DNA from: Streptomyces lincolnensis | Lineage (GTDB): Bacteria; Actinomycetota; Actinomycetes; Streptomycetales; Streptomycetaceae | Length of the DNA stretch: 64,000 nt | Reading direction: 5' to 3' | Assembly: GCF_021173675.1 (NCBI RefSeq) | Contig: NZ_JAIHON010000006.1 | Location: 496,001 to 560,000 of the forward strand | Part shown: positions 19,101-31,100 of the stretch, in pieces | Layout: every line of letters begins with the position of its first letter | Numbering within the stretch: position 1 is the first letter of the stretch | Position numbers and translations under genes: made by a program | The notes under the pieces: model-generated | The model's database searches: none | What the model saw: the letters and a program-made list of their open reading frames with translations, nothing else | What the model was told of the DNA's origin: nothing

Positions 19101-22100
19101 ACAACGTGACCATCGACGACGACTTCTTCGCGCTGGGCGGCCACTCCCTGCTCGCCACCAAGCTCGTCAGCCGCATCCGCACCGTTCTCGGCGCGGAACT
19201 GGCCATCCGCCAGCTCTTCGAGACCCCCACCGTCGCCGGCCTCTCCGGCGCCCTCGACACCGGCAACGGCCCCGCCCGCACCCCCGTCATCGCGGTGCGG
19301 CCCCGCCCCGACCGGCTCCCCCTGTCCCACGCCCAGCGCCGCCTGTGGTTCCTGCACCGCTTCGAGGGCCCCAGCGCCGCCTACAACTCACCCGTCGCCC
19401 TGCGCCTGTCCGGCACCCTCGACCGCGCGGCCCTGCGGAACGCCCTCGCCGACCTCACCGCACGCCACGAAACCCTGCGGACCGTCTTCGCCGAGGACGC
19501 CGAGGGCCCGTACCAGGTCGTGCTCGACGAGGCCCGTCCGGACCTCACCGTCGTCCGCACCGACCCGGCCCGGCTGCACGCCGACCTCGCCGACGCGGCG
19601 AGCCACCCCTTCGACCTCGCCACCGAACCGCCCCTGCGGGCCGCCCTGTTCGAGGTCGCCGCCGACGAACACGTCCTGCTGCTCCTCACCCACCACGTGG
19701 CCACCGACGCCTGGTCCCGGGCCCCGTTGGCCCGCGACCTGACGGCGGCGTACGCGGCCCGGGTCGCGGGTGCGGCGCCGGAGTGGTCGCCGTTGCCGGT
19801 GCAGTACGCGGACTACAGCCTGTGGCAGCGGGAGGTCCTCGGCGCCGAGGACGACCCGGCGAGCGAGGCCGGGCGCCAACTGGCGTACTGGAAGCAGGCG
19901 TTGGACGGTCTTCCGGAGGAACTGCCCCTGCCCTACGACCGCCCCCGGCCCGCCGTGGCCACCTACCAGGGCGACGTCGTCCCCTTCGAGCTCCCGCCCG
20001 AGCTGCACGCCGGCCTCACCCGCATGGCCCGCGACAACCGCACGAGCCTGTTCATGGTGCTTCAGGCGGGTCTGGCGGCGTTGTTGTCGCGGTTGGGTGC
20101 GGGGTCGGACATTCCGTTGGGTACGCCGATCGCTGGGCGTACGGATGAGGCGTTGGACGAGCTGGTCGGGTTCTTCGTGAACACGCTGGTGCTGCGCACG
20201 GATGTGTCGGGTGATCCGACGTTCGTGGAGTTGCTGGAGCGGGTGCGGGCCGCGGACCTGGCGGCGTACGCGCATCAGGATCTGCCGTTCGAGCGGTTGG
20301 TGGAGGCAGTCAACCCGGAGCGCTCACTCTCCCGGCACCCCCTCTTCCAGACCATGCTGAACCTCAACAACGCCGGTCCCGTCGAGGCACTGGACGAGAT
20401 CGCCAAGCTCCCCGGCCTCACCGTCCACCACGAGCCGGTCGAGACCCACCGCGTCAAGTTCGACCTCGGCTTCTCCTTCGCCGAGTCCCACAGCACGACC
20501 GGCACGCCGGGGGGTCTCCGAGGAGCCCTCCAGTACAGCACCGACGTCTTCGACCGGGCCACGGCGGAGTCCCTCGTCCAGCGCCTGGTGCGGGTGTTGG
20601 AGTGGGTGGTCGGGGGTGGGGGTGCTTCTCGTGTGTCCGAGGTGGAGGTGCTGGGGGCTGGTGAGCGGGAGGCGCTTCTGGGTGGGTGGCAGGGGGCTTC
20701 GCGTGGGGTGCGTGGGGTGTCGTTGCCGGAGTTGTTCGGTGAGCAGGCCGTGCGGTCGCCGGACGCGGTTGCCGTGGTGTGTGGTGAGCGGTCGCTGACG
20801 TATGCGGAGTTGGAGGCGTGGTCGGGGCGGGTTGCGGGTTGGTTGCGGTCGCGGGGAGTGGGCCGTGGTTCGTTCGTCGCGGTGAAGCTGCCGCGGTCGG
20901 TGGAGCTGGTGGTCGCGCTCTTGGGCGTGGTGAAGGCCGGGGGCGCGTATGCGCCCGTCGACCCGGAGTATCCCGCCGAGCGGGTGGCGCACATCCTGTC
21001 CGATGCGCGGCCGGTGCTGGTCATCGATGACGTGGCGATGCTGGATCAGGCGGGGGAGCCGTTCGAGGGGGTGACGGTTGACCACAGGGATCCGGTCTAC
21101 GTCATCTACACGTCCGGGTCGACGGGCCGTCCGAAGGGTGTGGTGGTCGAACACGCGTCGGTGGGTGCGTATTTGGAGCGGGCGCGTGAGGTGTATGGGG
21201 ATGCGTCGGGGACGGCGGTGTTGCACTCCTCGGTGGCCTTCGACCTGACCGTCACAGCCCTGTACACCCCGCTGGTGAGCGGTGGCCGGGTGGTGCTGAC
21301 CGAACTCGATGAGCATGCCGGTTCGTGGGGTCGGCCGTCGTTCATGAAGGTCACCCCCTCTCACCTGGGGCTGTTGGAGGCGCTGCCGGAGGAGGTGTCC
21401 CCGTCCGGGACGCTGATCACGGGTGGGGAAGCCCTGCTGGGCGAGGCGCTCGCGAACTGGCGGGCCGAGCACCCGGACGTGACCGTGATCAATGCCTATG
21501 GTCCGACGGAGGCGACGGTCAACTGCACCGACTTCCGGATCGCCCCCGGTGATGCGGTGGGTTCGGGTCCGGTGCCGATCGGGCGGCCGTTCTGGAACAC
21601 CCGCGCCTATGTGCTGGACGAGCGGCTGCGCCCGGTCCCCCCAGGCGTGGCAGGCGAGCTGTACGTGGCCGGCATTGTCCTGGCGCGCGGCTATCACGGC
21701 CGTCCGGACCTGACGTCAGAGCGTTTCGTCGCCGACCCCTACGGCCCCTCCGGGGCGCGGATGTATCGCACCGGGGACGTGGCCCGCTGGACCACTGACG
21801 GCCAGCTGGTCTATGTCGGCCGGGTCGACGACCAGGTCAAGGTGCGTGGTTTCCGGATCGAACTGGGTGAGATTCAGGCGGTGTTGATGTCCCACCCCGG
21901 CGTCACCCAGGCCGCGGTGATCGTGCGGGAGGACCGTCCCGGTGACCAGCGCCTGACCGCGTACATCGTGGGCGGCGAAGCAGACGACCTGCACGACCTG
22001 CACACGCACGCGGCGGCCCACCTGCCCGCCTACATGGTGCCGTCCGCGTTCGTCCCCCTGGACGCCCTCCCCCTCACCCCGAACGGCAAGCTCGACCGCC

Positions 22101-25100
22101 GCGCCCTCCCCGCCCCCGCACACGACAGTGACGCGGCCGAGGGCCGAGCCCCGCGTTCGCCGCGCGAGGAGATCCTTTGCGGGCTGTTCGCGGAGGTGCT
22201 GGGCGTCGACGCGGTGACGATCGATGACGACTTCTTCCGACTGGGCGGGCACTCCTTGCTCGCCACCAAGCTGGTCAGCCGTATCCGTACCGCTGTCGGG
22301 GCGGAACTGCCCATCCGGCAGCTGTTCGAGACGCCCACGGTGGCCGGGATCAGTGCCGCGCTCGCGGACGAGGCCGGTGCGGTGCGCCGTACCGTGACGG
22401 CGGTGGATCCGCGTCCGGCGCGGGTTCCGTTGTCGTACGCGCAGCAGCGGCTGTGGTTCCTCAACCGGTTCGAGGGACCGAGCGCGACATACAACGCGCC
22501 GGTGGCCCTGCGGCTGACCGGTGCGCTGGACCGGGAGGCGTTGCGGCGGGCGTTGGAGGACGTGGTCGGGCGGCACGAGAGCCTGCGGACGGTGTTCGCG
22601 GAGGATGCCGAGGGCGCGTACCAGGTGGTCCGGGACGCGGCCGAGGCCCGGCCGGTGTTCACGGTCGTGGAGACGGACGAGGCGCGCCTGCGGGACGACC
22701 TGGCGGGAGAGGCCGGCCATGCCTTCGACCTCGCCACCGAGATTCCCTTCCGGGCCGCACTGTTCACGCTGTCCGGGAACGACCACGTGCTCCTCCTGCT
22801 CACCCACCACATCGTGAGTGACGCGTGGTCCCGGGCCCCGCTGGCCCGTGATCTGACCAGGGCGTATGCCGCCCGGGTCACCGGCGGAGCGCCGGAGTGG
22901 GAGCCGCTGCCGGTGCAGTACGCCGACTACAGCCTGTGGCAGCGCGAGGTGCTCGGCGCCGAGGACGACCCGGACAGCGAGATCGCACGCCAACTCTCCT
23001 ACTGGACCGAGACCCTGGCCGGGCTGCCGGACCAGCTGGAGCTGCCGTACGACCGGCCGCGTCCGTCGGTGGCCACCTACCGTGGCGACCGCATCCCGTT
23101 CCAGCTGTCCGAGAACCTCTACGCCCGCATCAGCTCGGTGGCCCGGCGTGTCCAGGCCAGCCCGTTCATGGTGCTCCAGGCGGGTCTTGCCGCACTGCTG
23201 ACCCGGCTCGGCGGAGGAACGGACATCCCGCTGGGCACACCGATCGCGGGCCGCACCGACGAGGCCCTGGACGACCTGATCGGCGTCTTCCTGAACACGC
23301 TGGTCCTGCGCACGGACACCTCGGGCAGCCCGACGTTCGCCGAGCTGGTGAACCGCGTCCGCGAGGGGAACCTCGGTGCCTACGCACACCAGGATCTGCC
23401 GTTCGAGCGGCTGGTGGAGGCGGTCAACCCGGAGCGTTCGCTCGCCCGGCACCCCCTCTTCCAGGTGCTCCTGACCCTCAACAACACGGACTACCAGGGC
23501 GCGTTGGACTCTCTGGACGCCCTGCCGGGTCTCAGGGCCGACCGCGAGCCCGTCGAGTCGTCCGTCGCCAAGTTCGACCTGGCCTTCGGCTTCACGGAGC
23601 GCCGCGACACGCACGGTCGAGTGAGCTCCCTCGACGGTGTGCTGGAGTTCAGCACCGACCTGTTCGACCGGGGCACCGCCGGCACGTTCGTCGACCGGCT
23701 GCTCCGTCTCCTGGAGCACGCGGTCACCGCCCCGGACGCCCGCGTGGGTGACATCGACGTCCTCGCCGCACCGGAGCGGGGCCGCATCCTCGAACTGTGG
23801 AACGACACGGCGTGTGAGGTGCCGGGGCGTTCGGTGGTGGAGTTGTTCGAGGAGCGGGTGGCTTCGGTGCCGGATGCGGAGGCCGTGGTCGCGGGTCAAG
23901 TGACCTTGACCTACCGGGAGTTGGATGCGCGGGCCGAGCGGTTGGCGGGTGTGCTGGCCGAGCGGGGTGCGGGTCCGGAGCGGTTCGTGGCGGTGGCTCT
24001 GCCGCGGTCGGTGGATCTGGTGGTGGCGTTGCTGGCGGTGTGGAAGGCGGGTGCCGCTTATCTGCCGCTGGACACCGAGTACCCGGCCGATCGGTTGGCG
24101 TACATGCTCCAGGACGCCGACCCGGTCCTCCTGCTCACCACGAGTGAGCTGACCTCCGTCCTGCCCGAGGAACTCGCCGTGCCGCGTGTTCTGTTGGACG
24201 AGCCCGAGATCGTTGACGCGCTTTCCCGGCCCGCGGCCGACCGGACACCGACCCGCCCGGCTCTCGCGAACCCGGCCTATGTGATCTATACGTCGGGTTC
24301 GACGGGGCGGCCGAAGGGTGTGGTGGTGCCGCAGGCGCCGTTGGTCAACTTCCTGGTCTCGATGCGCGACCGCTTCGAACTCGCGGCGGGCGAGCGGTTG
24401 TTGGCGGTCACGACGGTCGGCTTCGACATCGCCGGTCTGGAGCTGTTCGTGCCGTTGCTGTCGGGCGCGTCGGTTGTCGTGGCCGAGCGGGATGTGGTGC
24501 GGGATCCGGCCGCCCTGTGCGCCCTGGTGCGCGGGGCGGGGGTGTCGGTGATGCAGGCGACGCCGAGTCTGTGGCGGGCGGTGCTGGCGCAGGACGCGTC
24601 GGTGCTGGACGGGGTGCGGGTGCTGGTCGGTGGTGAGGCGTTGCCGGCGGATCTGGCCGAGGCGCTGGTGCGACGGGCCGGCTCGGTGACCAACCTGTAT
24701 GGCCCGACCGAGACGACCATCTGGTCGACGGTGTGGCCGGTGACGGCTGAGCGGGCGGGGCGTCCGCGCATCGGCCGGCCGATCGCGAACACGCGGGTGT
24801 ACGTCCTGGACGGCACACTGCGGCCGGTCCCGGCCGGGGTGCCGGGCGAGCTCTACATCGCGGGTGAGGGCGTGGTGCGCGGCTATCACGGGCGCTTCGG
24901 TCTGACCTCGGAGCGGTTTGTCGCCGACCCGTACGGTCCGGCAGGCAGCCGGATGTATCGCACCGGTGACCTGGTCCGTTGGACGCCCGACGGCGAGCTG
25001 GAGTACCTCTCCCGGGTCGACGACCAGGTCAAGCTGCGCGGCTTCCGGATCGAACTCGGCGAGATCGAGGCCGTACTCGCCGCGCATGACGACATTGCGC

Positions 25101-28100
25101 AGGCCGCAGTGCTGGTACGCGAAGACCGCCCCGGTGACAAACGCCTGGTGGGGTACTTCGTCCCGGAGGCGGAGAAGCAGGTCGACGCGGCAGAGGTGCG
25201 GGAACGGCTCGCCGAGCGCCTCCCCGACTACATGGTGCCGTCGGCGTTCGTGACGCTGGACGCCTTCCCGCTCACCCCGAACGGGAAGTTGGACCGCCGG
25301 GCACTGCCCGCTCCCGACTACGGGTCGCGGGGCGACCACGGCCGGGCGCCGCGCTCGCCGCGCGAGGAGATCCTGTGCACGCTGTTCGCCGAGGTCCTCG
25401 GCCTGGACAACGTGACCATCGACGACGACTTCTTCGCGCTGGGCGGCCACTCCCTGCTCGCCACCAAGCTCGTCAGCCGCATCCGTGGCGCCCTCGACGT
25501 CGAAGTCGCCGTGCGCCGGCTGTTCGAGGCGCCCACGGTCGCCGAACTCGCGGCCGGCCTGGACACCTCGTCCGGCGGCAGGGCCCCTCTGCGTGCCGTG
25601 CTGTCCCGGCCCGAGCGACTTCCGCTGTCGCTGGCCCAGCGCCGCCTGTGGTTCCTGCACCGCTTCGAGGGCCCCAGCGCGACGTACAACCTTCCCGTCG
25701 CACTGCGCCTGAAGGGAACGCTGGACCAGGAGGCCCTTCACCAGGCCCTGAACGACGTGGCCGCCCGGCACGAGAGCCTGCGGACGGTCTTCGGCGAGGA
25801 CGCGGAGGGCCCGTACCAGATCGTCGGGGACGCCGCCGAGGTGAACCTCACGGTGACGGCCACGGACGCCGAGCACGTGCACGACGCACTGGACCACGCC
25901 TCCCGCGCCCCGTTCGACCTGACCGAGGAACTCCCGCTGCGCGCCAGGCTGTTCGAGCTGGGCGACGAGGAGTACATCCTGCTCGTCGTCGTCCACCACA
26001 TCGCGGGCGACGCCTGGTCGATGGGCCCGTTGGCCCGCGACCTGACGGCGGCGTACGCGGCCCGGGTCGCGGGTGCGGCGCCGGAGTGGTCGCCGTTGCC
26101 GGTGCAGTACGCGGACTACAGCCTGTGGCAGCGTGCGGTGCTCGGCGCTGAGGACGACCCGGACAGCGAGTCCGGGCGCCAACTCGCCTACTGGACCTCC
26201 GCGTTGGCCGACCTGCCCGCCGAACTGCCCCTGCCGTACGACCGAAGCCGCCCCGCCGCCGCCTCGTACGAGGGCGACCGCGTCACCTTCGAACTGCCGC
26301 AGGACGTCTACGACGGTCTGACACGCCTCGCCCGCGAGGGCCGATCCAGCCTGTTCATGGTGCTTCAGGCGGGTCTGGCGGCGTTGTTGTCGCGGTTGGG
26401 TGCGGGGTCGGACATTCCGTTGGGTACGCCGATCGCTGGGCGTACGGATGAGGCGTTGGACGAGCTGGTCGGGTTCTTCGTGAACACGCTGGTGTTGCGT
26501 ACGGATGTGTCGGGTGATCCGACGTTCGTGGAGTTGCTGGAGCGGGTGCGGGCCGCGGACCTGGCGGCGTACGCGCATCAGGATCTGCCGTTCGAGCGGC
26601 TGGTGGAGGCGGTCAACCCGGAGCGTTCGCTGTCCCGGCACCCCCTCTTCCAGACCATGCTCACCCTGAACAACACGGACCAGGGCGCGGCCGCCGCCCT
26701 CACCTCCCTGCCCGGACTGGAGGTCAGCAGCCGGCCGGTCGGCCTCGGGGCCGCCAAGTTCGACCTGTCCTTCCGCCTCGCGGAACGCCGTCCCACGGCG
26801 GAGACGGAGTCCGCCGCGCTGGCCGGTGCGCTGGACTACAGCACCGACCTGTTCGACCGCACCACCGCACAGAGCATCGCCGACCGCTACGTCCGACTCC
26901 TCACCGCCCTGGCCCAGGAACCGGGTCGCCGTGTGTCCGAGGTGGAGGTGCTCGGGGCTGGTGAGCGGGAGGCGCTTCTGGGTGGGTGGCAGGGGGCTTC
27001 GCGTGGGGTGCGTGGGGTGTCGTTGCCGGAGTTGTTCACCGAGCAGGCCGTGCGGTCGCCGGCCGCGGTGGCGGTGGTGTGCGGCCAGGAGTCGCTGACG
27101 TATGCGGAGTTGGAGGCGTGGTCGGGGCGGGTTGCGGGTTGGTTGCGGTCGCGTGGTGTGGGGCGTGGGTCGTTTGTCGCGGTGAAGTTGCCGCGGTCGG
27201 TGGAGCTGGTGGTGGCGCTGCTGGGGGTGGTGAAGGCCGGGGGCGCGTATGTGCCCGTCGATCCGGAGTATCCGGCGGAGCGGGTGGCGCACATTCTCGG
27301 CGATGCGCGGCCGGTGCTGGTCATCGATGACGTGGCGATGCTTGCGAACGACGGGCCGTTCGAAGAGGTGACGGTCGATCCCCGGGACCCGGTCTACGTC
27401 ATTTACACATCGGGCTCGACGGGCCGTCCGAAGGGTGTGGTGGTCGAGCACGCCTCCGTCGGTGCGTATTTGGAGCGGGCGCGTGAGGTGTATGGGGATG
27501 CGTCGGGGACGGCGGTGTTGCACTCCTCGGTGGCCTTCGACCTGACCGTCACGGCCCTGTACACGCCGTTGGTGAGCGGTGGCCGGGTGGTGCTCAGCGA
27601 ACTGGATGAGCATGCCGGTGCTGCGGGTCGGCCGTCGTTCATGAAGGTCACCCCCTCTCACCTGGGGCTGCTGGAGGCGCTGCCGGAGGAGGTGTCGCCG
27701 TCGGGGACGCTGATCACGGGTGGGGAAGCCCTGCTGGGCGAGGCGCTCGCGAACTGGCGGGCCGAGCACCCGGACGTGACCGTGATCAATGCCTATGGTC
27801 CGACGGAGGCGACGGTCAACTGCACCGACTTCCGGATCGCCCCCGGTGATGCGGTGGGTTCGGGTCCGGTGCCGATCGGGCGGCCGTTCTGGAACACCCG
27901 CGCCTATGTGCTGGACGAGCGGCTGCGGCCGGTCCCCCCAGGCGTCGCGGGCGAGCTGTACGTGGCCGGCATTGTCCTGGCGCGCGGCTATCACGGCCGT
28001 CCGGACCTGACGTCGGAGCGCTTCGTCGCCGACCCCTACGGCCCCTCCGGGGCGCGGATGTATCGCACCGGGGACGTGGCCCGCTGGACCGCCGAGGGCC

Positions 28101-31100
28101 AGCTGGTCTATGTCGGCCGGGTCGATGACCAGGTCAAGGTGCGTGGCTTCCGGATCGAACTGGGCGAGATCCAGGCCGTGTTGATGTCCCACCCCGGCGT
28201 CACGCAGGCCGCGGTGATCGTGCGCGAGGACCGCCCGGGTGACCAGCGCCTGACCGCGTACATCGTGGGCGGCGAAGCAGACGACCTGCACGACCTGCAC
28301 ACTCACGCGGCGGCCCACCTGCCCGCCTACATGGTGCCGTCCGCGTTCGTCCCCCTGGACGCCCTTCCCCTCACCCCGAACGGCAAGCTCGACCGCCGCG
28401 CCCTCCCCGCCCCCGCACACGACAGTGACGGGGGTGCCGAGGGCCGAGCCCCCCGCACCCCCCGGGAAGAAGCCCTGTGCACCCTGTTCGCCGAGGTCCT
28501 CGGCCTGGACAGCGTGACCATCGACGACGACTTCTTCGCCCTGGGCGGCCACTCCCTGCTCGCCACCAAACTCGTCAGCCGCATCCGCACCGTCCTGACC
28601 GTCGAACTCCCCATCCGCCAGCTCTTCGAGACCCCCACCATCGCGGCTCTCGCGACGGCGATGGGGGCAGGGACGGAGACGGGCCGCCGTACCGTGACGG
28701 CGGTGGATCCGCGTCCGGCGCGGGTTCCGTTGTCGTACGCGCAGCAGCGGCTGTGGTTCCTCAACCGGTTCGAGGGACCGAGCGCCACGTACAACATCCC
28801 GGTGGCCCTGCGGCTCACGGGCGCGCTGGACCGGGAAGCGCTGCGGAGGGCGCTCTCGGATCTGGTGGCACGGCACGAGAGTCTGCGGACGGTGTTCGCG
28901 GAGGATGCCGAGGGCGCGTACCAGGTGGTCCGGGACGCGGCCGAGGCCCGGCCGGAGCTGACCGTGGTCGAGGCCGGTCCGCGGGAGATCGAGGAGCGTC
29001 TGCGCGAGGCCGCCCGGCGCGGCTTCGACCTCTCCGCCGAGTCCGGCGAACTCCCGCTGCGGGCAACGCTGTTCGAGGTCGGCGAGGACGAGCACGTCCT
29101 GCTGCTGCTTCTCCACCACATCGTGAGTGACGCGTGGTCGCGGGCCCCGCTGGCCCGCGACCTGGCGACGGCGTACGCGGCCCGGGTCACCGGCGCGGCG
29201 CCGGAGTGGGCGCCGCTGCCGGTGCAGTACGCCGACTACAGCCTGTGGCAGCGTGACGTGCTCGGCGCCGAGGACGACCCGGACAGCGAGATCGCGCGCC
29301 AACTCTCCTACTGGACCGAGACGTTGGCCGGGCTCCCCGACCAGCTGGAGCTGCCGTACGACCGCCCGCGCCCCTCCATCGCCTCCTATCGCGGCGACCG
29401 CATCCCCTTCGAGGTGCCGTCGGAGCTCTACGAGCGGGTCGTCGCCCTGGCACGGGAGACGCGGACCAGCCCGTTCATGGTGCTCCAGGCGGGTCTTGCC
29501 GCACTGCTGACCCGGCTGGGCGCCGGCACGGACATCCCCATCGGCACGCCGATCGCGGGCCGTACCGACGGAGCGCTGGACGACCTGATCGGCGTCTTCA
29601 TCAACACGCTGGTGCTGCGTACGGACACCTCGGGCCGGCCCTCGGCGCGCACGCTCATCGAGCGGGTACGGGACCGGAACCTGGCGGCGTACGCACACCA
29701 GGACCTGCCGTTCGAGCGGCTGGTGGAGGCGGTCAACCCGGAGCGTTCGCTCGCCCGGCACCCCCTCTTCCAGGTGCTCCTGGCCTTCAACAACACCGAC
29801 TCGGCCACCGTGGACGACGCCGTGACCCGGCTTCCGGGCCTGACCGTCTCGCGCGCCACGGCCGACACCGGCGTGGGCAAGTTCGACCTCTCCTTCGCGT
29901 TCGCCGAGCAGGCGGCCGACGGCGCCGGACTTCAGGGCGTGCTCGAATACAGCACCGACCTTTTCGACCGGACCACCGTCGAGACCTTCGGCCTGCGCTA
30001 CCTGCGCCTGCTCCAGGCCATGGTCGACGCCCCGGACGCGCCCGTCGACCAGGCGGACGTGCTGGACCCGACCGAGGCCCACACCCTCCTCACCGACTGG
30101 AACGACACGGTGTGTGAGGTGCCGGGGCGTTCGGTGGTGGAGTTGTTCGAGGAGCGGGTGGCTTCGGTGCCGGATGCGGAGGCCGTGGTCGCGGGTCAAG
30201 TGACCTTGACCTACCGGGAGTTGGATGCGCGGGCCGAGCGGTTGGCGGGTGTGCTGGCCGAGCGGGGTGCGGGTCCGGAGCGGTTCGTGGCGGTGGCTCT
30301 GCCGCGGTCGGTGGATCTGGTGGTGGCGTTGCTGGCGGTGTGGAAGGCGGGTGCCGCCTATCTGCCGCTGGACACCGAGTACCCGGCCGATCGGCTGGCG
30401 TACATGCTCCAGGACGCCGACCCGGTCCTCCTGCTCACCACGACCGAACTGACCTCCGTCCTGCCGAGCGAGCCGACCGTCCCGAGCGTCCTCCTCGACA
30501 CCCCGGACCTTCAGGCACACCTGGCCCTGCGGACGGACTCCGACCACAGCCCCCGCGCCCGCCACCACGACCTGAACGGCTCCGCCTACGTGATCTATAC
30601 GTCGGGGTCGACGGGGCGGCCGAAGGGTGTGGTGGTGCCGCAGGCGCCGTTGGTCAACTTCCTGGTCTCGATGCGCGACCGCTTCGAACTCGCGGCGGGC
30701 GAGCGGTTGTTGGCGGTCACGACGGTCGGCTTCGACATCGCCGGTCTGGAGCTGTTCGTGCCGTTGCTGTCGGGTGCGTCGGTGGTCGTGGCCGAGCGGG
30801 ATGTGGTGCGCGATCCGGCTGCCCTGTGCGCCCTGGTGCGCGGCGCGGACGTATCCGTCATGCAGGCCACGCCGAGCCTGTGGCGGGCGGTGCTGGCGCA
30901 GGACGCGACCGCACTGGACGGGGTACGGGTGCTGGTCGGGGGTGAAGCCTTGCCGTCCGACCTGGCCGAGGCGCTGGTGCAGCAGGCCGCGTCGGTGACC
31001 AACCTGTACGGCCCGACCGAGACCACCATCTGGTCCACCCTGTGGGCGGTCACGGGCGAGCGGGCGGGTCGCCCGCGGATCGGCCGCCCGATCGCGAACA

